Assembly: GCA_031287135.1 (NCBI GenBank)
Contig: JAITTK010000104.1
Location: 1 to 12,182, forward strand
Length of the DNA: 12,182 bases
Origin: Candidatus Methanoplasma reticulitermitis
Lineage (GTDB): Archaea; Thermoplasmatota; Thermoplasmata; Methanomassiliicoccales; Methanomethylophilaceae
Direction of reading: 5' to 3'
Notes under the pieces: model-generated
What the model was told of the DNA's origin: nothing
Seen by the model: only the letters and a program-made list of their open reading frames with translations
Database searches by the model: none
Shown here: piece after piece, positions 6,683 through 12,182 of the stretch
Position numbering within the stretch: the stretch's first letter is position 1
Layout: each line of letters starts with the position of its first letter
Translations under genes and position numbers: made by a program

Positions 6683-7851
6683 CAGATCGCCTCCATTATG
6701 CTCACGGTGACGGCCGAACCCGTGCCGCCGACGCTCTGCGCAAGTCCGTATTTGGCATTGGGGACCTGTCTCTTGTCGGCTTTTCCCCTCAGTTGCTCTG
6801 TTATCTCCGCTATCTGTGCGACGCCGGATGCCCCTATCGGATAGCCTCTTGCCTTGAGGCCGCCCGATGTATTGACGGCGATTCTGCCGGCTCCGACACG
6901 GGTCTCTCCGTTGAGGAATGCTTTTCCGGCCTCCCCTCTCTTATAGAACCCAAGGTCCTGGAGTGCGAGTATCCCCGAGATGCTGAAGTCGTCATGGATC
7001 TCGGCGACGGATATATCGGATGCCGTTATCCCGGCCATCTCATATGCTTTCTTCGATGCGGCAACCGTTGCACCGAATGTGGTTATGTCGCGCCTCTGCG
7101 ACAGGGCCAGGGTATCGCTGCCCTGTGCGACCGCCGCCACTCTGACATAGTTGTCGGTGTGTTTCTTCGCCTCCTCCAGAGGACACAGCACGACCGCCGC
7201 CGCACCGTCGGTTATAGGTGCGCAGTCGAACATCCCGAGGGGCTCCGCGACCGGTCCGGATCTGAGGACCGTTTCGAGCGGGACCTCTTTCCTGAACTGT
7301 GCCCCTGGATTGAGCGCACCGTGGAAGTGGCTGTTCACGGCGACCGATGCGATCTCCTCGCGTGTCGCCATGCCTTCATGCATGACCCTTCTGGCTATCA
7401 TCGCATACAGGGATGCGAGGGTCAGACCCATGCCCGACTCCCACTCGGCATCGGCGGTCGCATCCATGACCGTGTTTATCGAGGTGTCGTCAAGGTCCGT
7501 CATCTTTTCCGCACCTCCTACAAGGACGGTGTCATGCACGCCGGAGGCGACTGCCATGACCCCCTGTCCGAAAGCGACCCCTCCGGATGCGCCTCCCGCC
7601 TCTACCCTGACCGCCGGTATGTTGTTCGTCGCCATTCCGGAATAGTCGGCTATCAATGCGTCGATATGCTGCTGGTTTATGAAACGCCCCGCGGACATAT
7701 TACCTATGAAGAGGCAGTCTATCTCCCCCCCGGAGAGATTCGCGTCTTCTATCGCCTTCATACCGGCCTCTATGCCTATGCTCCTGAATGACCTGTCCCA
7801 GAGCTCTCCGAATTTCGTTGCTCCGACTCCTATTATCGCTACGTCTCTCAT
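6682..7851 (-). CDS. archaeal thiolase (acetyl-CoA C-acetyltransferase family) lacking the catalytic Cys and His
   Basis: This 389-residue protein is clearly of the SCP-x-like archaeal thiolase family that condenses two acetyl-CoA to acetoacetyl-CoA for the mevalonate pathway. It has 'MRDVAIIGVGATKFGE', 'VLVGGAEKMTD', 'FDCAPITDGAAAVVL', 'EIHDDFSISGILALQDLGF' and 'SGGLKARGYPIGASGVAQI'. Two key positions are changed. The nucleophile motif, normally EAACASGG, reads EAGGASGG, with Gly at residue 87. The motif normally GHPxGATG reads GYPIGASG, with Tyr337 for His. I re-read both codons from the minus strand. His175 and His177 ('NSHFHGAL') and His286 remain. The ORF is intact, starts 4 bp after the HMG-CoA synthase stop and has GGAG eight bases before its ATG, so it is kept and translated with its partners. 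It may be structural, act by altered chemistry, or rely on another thiolase. Confidence 0.93.
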   Translation of the reverse strand: MRDVAIIGVGATKFGELWDRSFRSIGIEAGMKAIEDANLSGGEIDCLFIGNMSAGRFINQQHIDALIADYSGMATNNIPAVRVEAGGASGGVAFGQGVMAVASGVHDTVLVGGAEKMTDLDDTSINTVMDATADAEWESGMGLTLASLYAMIARRVMHEGMATREEIASVAVNSHFHGALNPGAQFRKEVPLETVLRSGPVAEPLGMFDCAPITDGAAAVVLCPLEEAKKHTDNYVRVAAVAQGSDTLALSQRRDITTFGATVAASKKAYEMAGITASDISVAEIHDDFSISGILALQDLGFYKRGEAGKAFLNGETRVGAGRIAVNTSGGLKARGYPIGASGVAQIAEITEQLRGKADKRQVPNAKYGLAQSVGGTGSAVTVSIMEAI

Positions 7852-7855
7852 GTTA

Positions 7856-8908
7856 TCACTCCGGCATTATGATCATTTTCTTGAATTTCGTATACAGGCC
7901 GTAGTCCAGACAGACGGTGTCCGCCAGGACTTTGTCCAAGGTCGGCGCGTTATCGCGCTTGTAGTTCCTGATCTCGTCCGTGACCGTGATGTCGAATGCA
8001 TCGCTGCCCGCACCGGAACCATAGGATGTCACGAAGATCCTGTCCCCGGGTTCGGCCTTGTCCAGCACAGCCGACAATCCCAGCGGCACAGCGCCGCTGT
8101 ACGTGTTCCCGATGTTGGGGGTCAGAAGACCGGTCTCGATCTGCTCGGGCGTGAAGCCGAGCATACCCGCGACCCTTGTCGGGAACTTACCGTTGGGTTG
8201 GTGGAATATCGCGTGCTTATAGTCACCGGGAACGGTCCCCATCTCGGTCAGCATCATTTTTGCAGCCGATGTTATGTGCTTGAAATAAGCGGGATCTCCG
8301 GTGAACCTTCCTCCGTGCAGAGGATAGGGCTGCCCCTCCCTTCTCCAGAAGTCGGGGGTATCAGTTGTGAAACTGATCGTCTTGTTGATCTTGGCGATGA
8401 TCTTCTCACTGCCGATGAGGAATGCCGCCCCGCCCGCCGATGCGGAATATTCGAGTGCGTCGCCCGGTGCTCCCTGTGATGTGTCGGCTCCTATCGCGAC
8501 ACCGTATTTTATCATCCCCGAGGCTACCATCCCCATGCAGGCCTGTATGCCCGCGGTCCCCGCCTTGCAGGCGAATTCCATATCGGCGGCCGTAAGGGCC
8601 GGTGTGGCCTCGATGGCTTCCGCGACGACCGTGGAGGTCGGTTTGACCGCATATGGATGGGATTCCGATCCCACATAAAGCGCGCCTATGTCCCGGGGGT
8701 TCACATAAGGGACCCTGGACATCATGTATCTGGCGGCCTCCGTCGATATCGTTATGACGTCTTCGTCGACACCCGGCACGGATTTCTGATGAATCATCAG
8801 ACCCTTGCCCATTCCTTTCCCGTCCACTCCCCATATCCTTCCGATTTCCTCGGGTTTTATCCTGTACCTGGGGACATATGCCCCGTAGCTCACAATTCCT
8901 ACATCCAT
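7856..8908 (-). CDS. hydroxymethylglutaryl-CoA synthase, archaeal type
   Basis: This 350-residue protein condenses acetyl-CoA with acetoacetyl-CoA to give HMG-CoA, committing carbon to mevalonate and archaeal isoprenoid lipids. The catalytic residues are all visible: Glu82 in 'VGSESHPYAVKPT', Cys114 in 'MEFACKAGTAG' and His236 in 'AIFHQPNGKFP'. 'TPNIGNTYSGAVPLGLSAVL' and 'SYGSGAGSDAF' complete the family signature. The length matches archaeal homologues. The ATG follows the regulator's TAA with no gap (TAAATG), and AAGGAAGG lies about eight bases upstream. It sits between its regulator and the thiolase/DUF35 partners. That the synthase keeps its active site while the thiolase has lost two catalytic residues is the notable contrast in this operon. 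Confidence 0.96.
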   Translation of the reverse strand: MDVGIVSYGAYVPRYRIKPEEIGRIWGVDGKGMGKGLMIHQKSVPGVDEDVITISTEAARYMMSRVPYVNPRDIGALYVGSESHPYAVKPTSTVVAEAIEATPALTAADMEFACKAGTAGIQACMGMVASGMIKYGVAIGADTSQGAPGDALEYSASAGGAAFLIGSEKIIAKINKTISFTTDTPDFWRREGQPYPLHGGRFTGDPAYFKHITSAAKMMLTEMGTVPGDYKHAIFHQPNGKFPTRVAGMLGFTPEQIETGLLTPNIGNTYSGAVPLGLSAVLDKAEPGDRIFVTSYGSGAGSDAFDITVTDEIRNYKRDNAPTLDKVLADTVCLDYGLYTKFKKMIIMPE

Positions 8909-9601
8909 TTATTTCCCTTCCTTGAAAACATTCATTTTCTCCACAATCTCTTCCACGCTGAATTTGGTGGTTATCAAAGGTATCCTTTCCAGTTTTGCAA
9001 GTTTTATTGCCAGAGGGTCCGTCTGTTCCGGCCTCTGGTATACTACCATCGCGGGTGTCAGCGGGTGCGCTCTTATCGCGACCATGGGCGAGCGTCCGAA
9101 ATGCACGTTCGTGAAGATCAGCGCCCGTTCTATGCTCCAACCGTATATCTTCAGGTAGTCCTCCGAACCCAGGCTGAGGATGGCCTTGAGGGAATCCACT
9201 ATCGTGTATCCGTAGATCCTCTTGGTGGGCATCCGGTCGGTGTTCAGGTTCTTGCCGCCTATCGCCTCGATGAATCTCTGCTCGTCGATGCCCTCGGAGA
9301 ACTCGTCCATCGCAATGATGCAATCGAGTTTCATATTGGGCAGGTAACGTGAGGATATGGGAGAACCGTTCTCCGTGTCGAGCTTGATGAAGGCATCCAC
9401 CATCTTCCGGATCACACTGACGCCCGGGGATTTCCTTCGTCCCGATTCGTAATCGCTTATTACCGAATGCGATATGCCCATCGCATCCGCAAGCTGGTGC
9501 TGGGACAGTTTGAACTCCTCCCTCCATTTGCGGATGGCTTTGCCCGGGTCCGAGGACAGGGTTATCTCTCCCGCTATTTTCTCCTTGAACTCATCTGCCA
9601 T
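8909..9601 (-). CDS. XRE-family HTH transcriptional regulator of the mevalonate operon
   Basis: This 230-residue protein has an XRE/Cro-type helix-turn-helix near residues 20-75 ('AIRKWREEFKLSQHQLADAM', then 'GISHSVISDYESGRRKSPG'). A long C-terminal domain follows, including 'YGYTIVDSLKAILSLGSEDY', 'HFGRSPMVAIRAHPLTPAMV' and 'LAKLERIPLITT'. This archaeal regulator type is commonly found directly upstream of HMG-CoA synthase. The C-terminal part may sense a pathway metabolite (inference). It is the first gene of the operon. The ATG at 9599-9601 has no Shine-Dalgarno sequence; a TATA-like palindrome lies about 26 bases upstream, so the mRNA is probably leaderless and the protein may repress its own promoter. 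Confidence 0.88.
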   Translation of the reverse strand: MADEFKEKIAGEITLSSDPGKAIRKWREEFKLSQHQLADAMGISHSVISDYESGRRKSPGVSVIRKMVDAFIKLDTENGSPISSRYLPNMKLDCIIAMDEFSEGIDEQRFIEAIGGKNLNTDRMPTKRIYGYTIVDSLKAILSLGSEDYLKIYGWSIERALIFTNVHFGRSPMVAIRAHPLTPAMVVYQRPEQTDPLAIKLAKLERIPLITTKFSVEEIVEKMNVFKEGK

Positions 9602-9618
9602 TGATCGAACATTGAATT

Positions 9619-9635
9619 ACATTATTTAATAATGT
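9619..9635 (-). promoter_or_regulatory. palindromic operator overlapping the TATA box of the mevalonate operon
   Basis: ACATTATT-T-AATAATGT is a perfect 8-bp inverted repeat around one central base. On the minus strand it contains TTAAATAAT, centred about 26 bases before the regulator ATG (9601), the distance expected of an archaeal TATA box for a leaderless transcript. A dimeric XRE regulator bound here would block TBP. Its use as operator and the autoregulation are inferred from position and symmetry. Confidence 0.55.
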
Positions 9636-9666
9636 CGAAAATAGTTAACGTCAATTGCCGTATAAT

Positions 9667-11064
9667 TCAACCTTCCAATTCCTCTTTCAGGGCTTTCACG
9701 ACCGTTTTGAGGACTTTCACCCTCGAGTATTTCTTGTTGTTGGATTCTATCACGGTCCATGGGGCGTGGCGGGTGTTCGTGGATTCGATCATGACATCCA
9801 CATGGCCGTCGTACTCATCCCACTTCGATCGGTTGCGCCAGTCATCGTCTGTGATCTTCCACTGTTTCCGGGGGTCGTTCTTCCTCTTCTCGAATCTTCT
9901 AAGCTGTTCGTCCTCGGTTATGTCCAGCCAGAACTTCAGCAGTATGGTGCCGTTCTCGGTAAGGGCCCTCTCGAAATCATTGATCTCCGACGGCGACCTC
10001 CCGTACTCCTCCTCCGTGCACAGGCCTTCGATGTGTTCCACCATCATCCTGCCGTACCATGTCCTGTCAAAGATGGAGATGTGTCCTTTCAGCGGGACGT
10101 TGTTGCCGAATCTCCAAAGATAGGTGTGTCCGAGTTCATCCTCGGTCGGAGCCTTGGTCTGGAACACGGCATAACCCCGGGGATTGAGCGCATGGCAGAG
10201 ATGTTTTATACACGACCCTTTGCCGGCGGCATCCCACCCTTCGAAGCACACGATCAGCGAACGGTCGCTCATGGACAGGTCCATCTGCAGTTCCCCGAGT
10301 TTCTCCGAGAATTCGTTAATGGCGTTCTCGTACGGTGTGCATTCCCTGTCCAATTCCATATCATCCCTGGGATTCGGATATTTGCGTTCGATCTCGGCCG
10401 GGATGTAAACCGGTTCGGACCCCAGCCGCCGTTCGATTATTCCGGTTATTTTACCGACTGTTTCGAGTACGGTCTCCTTCACGCCCCTCACGGCGATGCT
10501 GTTCCACGGGGCGTGCTCCGTGTCCGTCTTTTTGTAAATGCGGTCGAACATGACCTCCCTGTACTCCGAAGGGTCGATATGGTCCGTCGAGAGGAATGAT
10601 TTCTTCGGTCCGCTGGGACCGTATTCTGGCCCGTGTTCCTTCAGCACCGAATCCGAGGCCCTGAGGATTATTTTGATGAGCAGGACACCGTTGTGCACAA
10701 GATACCGTTCGAAATCGTTGCAGATGTCAAGCATCCTGTCCAGTTCCCTATTTTTATCATCCTCGTTGTATCTCTTCACTATCGAGGAATACCAGGACCT
10801 GTCATATAGGGCCATTTGACCCTTTTTCGGAGTGTATCTGAGGAAATCCATCATGGGCCTGGGACCGTCAGGGTCGGCGGGATCGAAATGTATGTAGCTC
10901 ACCCCTCTCGGCTCAAGGCACCTTATGAGTTCATTGCAGACTCGGCCGATAACCCTCCCGCTGCTTCCTTCGAACAATACCAACACGGGTATGTTCTTCT
11001 GCAACAGATGCTGTTGCAGTTGATTCAGACGGTCTATCGTCTCATCCGGGATCAATGCATACAT
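9667..11064 (-). CDS. ppk2: two-domain PPK2-family polyphosphate phosphotransferase (PAP-like)
   Basis: This 465-residue protein has two tandem PPK2 domains. The C-terminal domain (about 245-465) is complete: Walker A 'FEGWDAAGKGS' (274-284), Walker B 'FDRTWYGRMMVE' (332-343), and a lid with 'RRFEKRKNDPRKQWKITDDD' (389-408). The N-terminal domain (about 25-215) keeps 'LYDRSWYSSIV' (86-96), but its P-loop is degenerate ('FEGSSGRVIGR', no Lys/Ser), so it probably no longer binds the nucleotide phosphates. This architecture is known from polyphosphate:AMP phosphotransferases (PAP, class II PPK2), which make ADP from AMP and polyphosphate. Substrate choice cannot be read from the sequence alone. 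The ATG has no Shine-Dalgarno sequence and a TATA box sits about 26 bases upstream. The gene reads toward the mevalonate operon but ends before that operon's own promoter. Confidence 0.9.
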   Translation of the reverse strand: MYALIPDETIDRLNQLQQHLLQKNIPVLVLFEGSSGRVIGRVCNELIRCLEPRGVSYIHFDPADPDGPRPMMDFLRYTPKKGQMALYDRSWYSSIVKRYNEDDKNRELDRMLDICNDFERYLVHNGVLLIKIILRASDSVLKEHGPEYGPSGPKKSFLSTDHIDPSEYREVMFDRIYKKTDTEHAPWNSIAVRGVKETVLETVGKITGIIERRLGSEPVYIPAEIERKYPNPRDDMELDRECTPYENAINEFSEKLGELQMDLSMSDRSLIVCFEGWDAAGKGSCIKHLCHALNPRGYAVFQTKAPTEDELGHTYLWRFGNNVPLKGHISIFDRTWYGRMMVEHIEGLCTEEEYGRSPSEINDFERALTENGTILLKFWLDITEDEQLRRFEKRKNDPRKQWKITDDDWRNRSKWDEYDGHVDVMIESTNTRHAPWTVIESNNKKYSRVKVLKTVVKALKEELEG

Positions 11065-11080
11065 GTGCGGACGATAGGGA

Positions 11081-11095
11081 TATACGTATTAAATC
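11081..11095 (-). promoter_or_regulatory. TATA box of the PPK2 gene, leaderless spacing
   Basis: On the minus strand GATTTAATACGTATA lies upstream of the PPK2 ATG. TTTAATA is centred near 11090, about 26 bases from the start codon (11064). No Shine-Dalgarno sequence is present in the sequence just before the ATG, so a leaderless mRNA is likely. Confidence 0.5.
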
Positions 11096-11220
11096 AAACG
11101 CCGTCGTATCGGCCGGATCTTCAGCATGAATCTGATTCAAGTGAATAATACGGCATGCACATCGGCAAAGCGAATGGAAGAGGAATCGAATTGCAGAAGC
11201 GGGGATTTAAGCCGAATGCC

Positions 11221-11328
11221 GCCCGGAGGCCGTCGGCACTACGATTCACACATCCGTGAACGGTGCTGAAAGGCTTTTCCGGCCCGGGGGAGGCGGATAC
11301 CCACACGTATCTGCCTGCACCTTACCCC
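11221..11328 (+). ncRNA. candidate structured noncoding RNA in the PPK2-CMD intergenic region
   Basis: The 316-bp gap 11065-11380 has no convincing gene. Its middle folds strongly. A long rod forms from CCGGAG (11223-11228) with TCCGG (11278-11282) and T11275, then 11229-11231 with 11272-11274, then 11233-11239 with 11263-11269, then TTCAC (11245-11249) with GTGAA (11256-11260), closed by a 6-nt loop. That is about 21 pairs. A second hairpin pairs AGGCGGATAC (11291-11300) with GTATCTGCCT (11307-11316), ten pairs around CCACAC, and may be enclosed by GGGG (11287-11290) with CCCC (11325-11328). Three G·U pairs on the plus strand would be C·A mismatches on the minus strand, which favours plus-strand RNA. 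No tRNA, SRP or RNase P signature is seen. It could also be a leader or terminator structure before the CMD gene. Confidence 0.4.
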
Positions 11329-11352
11329 GATCTTGGTAGATTAAGATGTTCA

Positions 11353-11360
11353 TTTATATA
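11353..11360 (+). promoter_or_regulatory. TATA box of the CMD-family gene, leaderless spacing
   Basis: TTTATATA is centred about 25 bases before the ATG at 11381. The sequence between them has no Shine-Dalgarno motif, so transcription should begin at or next to the start codon. The box is nearly symmetric and could also drive a minus-strand RNA starting near 11331. Confidence 0.6.
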
Positions 11361-11380
11361 CATAAGGCGTTTCCTAAACC

Positions 11381-11752
11381 ATGTCATGCGAAGATCCGGA
11401 CAAACACTACTGCGAGATGTGCGCTGAGATGGGCGGGTTCGCACCGAAAACGCTCAAGAGCATAAAAGAGCTGAATCCTGGATTTATTGAGAATCTTCAC
11501 AGGATGGATAAATTCATGACCGAGGACATGGCGCTCGACAAGAAGACGAAGAGACTCATCGCTCTTGCATGCGTCACCGTAAAGATGTGCGATGACTGCA
11601 TCTATCCTCAGGCAAAGGTCGCCAAGAACTACGGTGCGACGAAAGAGGAGATCATCGAAGCGATCCAAGTATCGGTTCTGACCGGCGGGGTTCCCTGCTG
11701 GTCGTCTGCTAAACAAGGCATCGCTAAACTGTTCGAAGAATGGGACGACTGA
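11381..11752 (+). CDS. carboxymuconolactone decarboxylase/AhpD-like CxxC protein
   Basis: This 123-residue, single-domain protein belongs to the CMD/AhpD family of small helical proteins that use a CxxC pair for thiol redox chemistry. The core 'TKRLIALACVTVKMCDDCIY' ends at the redox pair Cys70/Cys73. It continues with 'AKNYGATKEEIIEAIQVSVL' and 'TGGVPCWSSA', the normal order for the family. The usual His four residues after the second Cys (CxxCxxxH) is Gln77 here. Extra cysteines lie at Cys3, Cys11 and Cys14 near the N terminus. The ATG is fixed by a TATA box at leaderless distance. The gene is followed by the aconitase gene, which has its own TATA-like sequence. Oxidative defence is a reasonable but unproven role; the substrate cannot be read. 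Confidence 0.88.
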   Translation: MSCEDPDKHYCEMCAEMGGFAPKTLKSIKELNPGFIENLHRMDKFMTEDMALDKKTKRLIALACVTVKMCDDCIYPQAKVAKNYGATKEEIIEAIQVSVLTGGVPCWSSAKQGIAKLFEEWDD

Positions 11753-11796
11753 GATCGGACATACCCGGGCATACGGCCGGATGCGGCTGGTCAAAC

Positions 11797-11834
11797 TTGA
11801 TATATCTATCTATTATTAGCAATGCAGCAGTGAT
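11797..11834 (+). promoter_or_regulatory. promoter and ribosome-binding region of the aconitase gene
   Basis: TTGATATATC (11797-11806) is a TATA-like sequence. A start about 25 bases downstream would leave a leader of some 10-15 nt. GTGAT at 11830-11834, six bases before the ATG, matches part of the archaeal Shine-Dalgarno consensus GGAGGTGATC. The fit is modest; a second AT-rich stretch at 11807-11819 could serve instead. Confidence 0.4.
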
Positions 11835-11840
11835 AGCATC

Positions 11841-12182
11841 ATGGTGAGGATCGGCAGCTGTATCAGGAAATTGAAGACGGATGAAGGCGAGGTCACTGTC
11901 TACAGTCTCAGAGAACTCGAGAAACAAGGCATAATAAAAGATCTCGGAAAGATGCCGTATTCCATTAAAGTCATAGTGGAATCGATGCTCAGGAACAGGG
12001 ACGGCGGTGTGATAACCGATGACGATGTCAGGGCTATAGCGTCATGGAGTCCGGAAACCGCGAATGATCACGATATTCCGTGGATGCCCGCAAGAGTGTT
12101 GCTCCAGGACCTCACCGGCGGTGCGGCGGTCACCGACCTGGCTTCGATGAGGGAAGCCGTCTCGACGATGGGAAGGGATCCC
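11841..12182 (+). CDS. acnA: aconitate hydratase, N-terminal part (3' end outside window)
   Basis: ATG 11841 opens a frame of 114 codons that runs off the window end without a stop. Aconitase is a [4Fe-4S] enzyme that interconverts citrate and isocitrate, here probably in the oxidative branch to 2-oxoglutarate for glutamate synthesis (inference). The visible part matches the N terminus of the AcnA/IRP type: 'MPYSIKVIVESMLRNRDGGV' (residues 39-58), then 'DVRAIASW', then 'IPWMPARVLLQDLTGGAAV' (80-98) and 'TDLASMREAV'. These correspond to the conserved 'LPYSLKVLLEN' and 'PARVLMQDFTGVPAVVDLA' blocks. The cluster-binding cysteines lie beyond the window. A mesaconate- or homoaconitase-like specificity cannot be ruled out from this part. 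Confidence 0.88.
   Translation, partial: MVRIGSCIRKLKTDEGEVTVYSLRELEKQGIIKDLGKMPYSIKVIVESMLRNRDGGVITDDDVRAIASWSPETANDHDIPWMPARVLLQDLTGGAAVTDLASMREAVSTMGRDP

Noticed and set aside
6475..7791. Long plus-strand ORF of 438 codons
   Set aside because: It lies antisense to the thiolase and DUF35 genes, is rich in Arg and Cys, and matches no family; GC-rich coding sequence often leaves such open shadows.
8406..9527. Minus-strand ORF of 373 codons
   Set aside because: It is an alternate frame of the regulator and HMG-CoA synthase genes, both of which have clear motifs in their own frames.
11121..11306. A 61-codon minus-strand ORF and a possible tRNA in the 11065-11380 gap
   Set aside because: The ORF lies across the folded region and has no recognisable motif. 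A TTCGATT on the minus strand resembles a T-loop but its flanks do not pair, and no acceptor or anticodon arms can be formed.
1..12182. CRISPR arrays, insertion sequences, attachment sites
   Set aside because: No regularly spaced repeats, transposase motifs or terminal inverted repeats with target duplications were found by eye, including around the ATPase/TOPRIM cassette.

Overview
The window looks like a piece of a methanogenic archaeon of the Thermoplasmata, most likely Methanomassiliicoccales (inference). The support is archaeal: a Hel308 helicase, a KEOPS Cgi121 subunit, the archaeal mevalonate-entry cluster (HTH regulator, HMG-CoA synthase, thiolase, DUF35 Zn-ribbon/OB protein), and TATA boxes placed for leaderless transcription. 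The thirteen stop codons of the intact reading frames are 11 TGA, 2 TAA and no TAG, as expected in a lineage that can decode UAG as pyrrolysine. Core genes are around 55-58% GC by eye, and positions 1908-2642 are clearly more AT-rich.

Layout. 1-697: 3' end of hel308 (+). 698-795: palindrome- and TATA-rich control region. 796-2642: a two-gene AAA/ABC-type ATPase plus TOPRIM-like cassette (+), probably phage defence of the AbiL/RloAB/PARIS kind. It ends 3 bp from the end of the convergent thrB-thrC operon (2646-4800, -), which makes threonine from homoserine. thrB shares an AT-rich promoter region with the divergent Cgi121 gene (4897-5358, +; tRNA t6A synthesis). Cgi121 is followed by a small unidentified ORF and the decayed remains of one or two DUF1016 (YhcG-type) nuclease genes (5561-6228).

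6278-9601 is a tightly packed minus-strand operon: XRE-family regulator, HMG-CoA synthase, thiolase, DUF35 protein. Gene junctions are 0 bp, 4 bp and a 1-nt overlap. Its promoter carries a 17-bp palindrome over the TATA box, a natural place for autoregulation. The products should form the thiolase/HMGS/DUF35 channelling complex that feeds isoprenoid lipid synthesis. The thiolase, however, has Gly where the nucleophilic Cys should be and Tyr where the catalytic GHP-motif His should be, while the synthase keeps its Cys/Glu/His residues. Upstream on the same strand is a two-domain PPK2-type polyphosphate phosphotransferase (9667-11064).

11065-11380 is a 316-bp intergenic region with a large predicted RNA fold (11221-11328). 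It is followed by an AhpD/CMD-like CxxC protein (11381-11752) and the first 114 codons of an aconitase (11841 to the window edge).

The points most worth a second look are the thiolase without its catalytic residues, the structured intergenic RNA candidate, the ATPase/TOPRIM cassette and the chimeric DUF1016 remnant.
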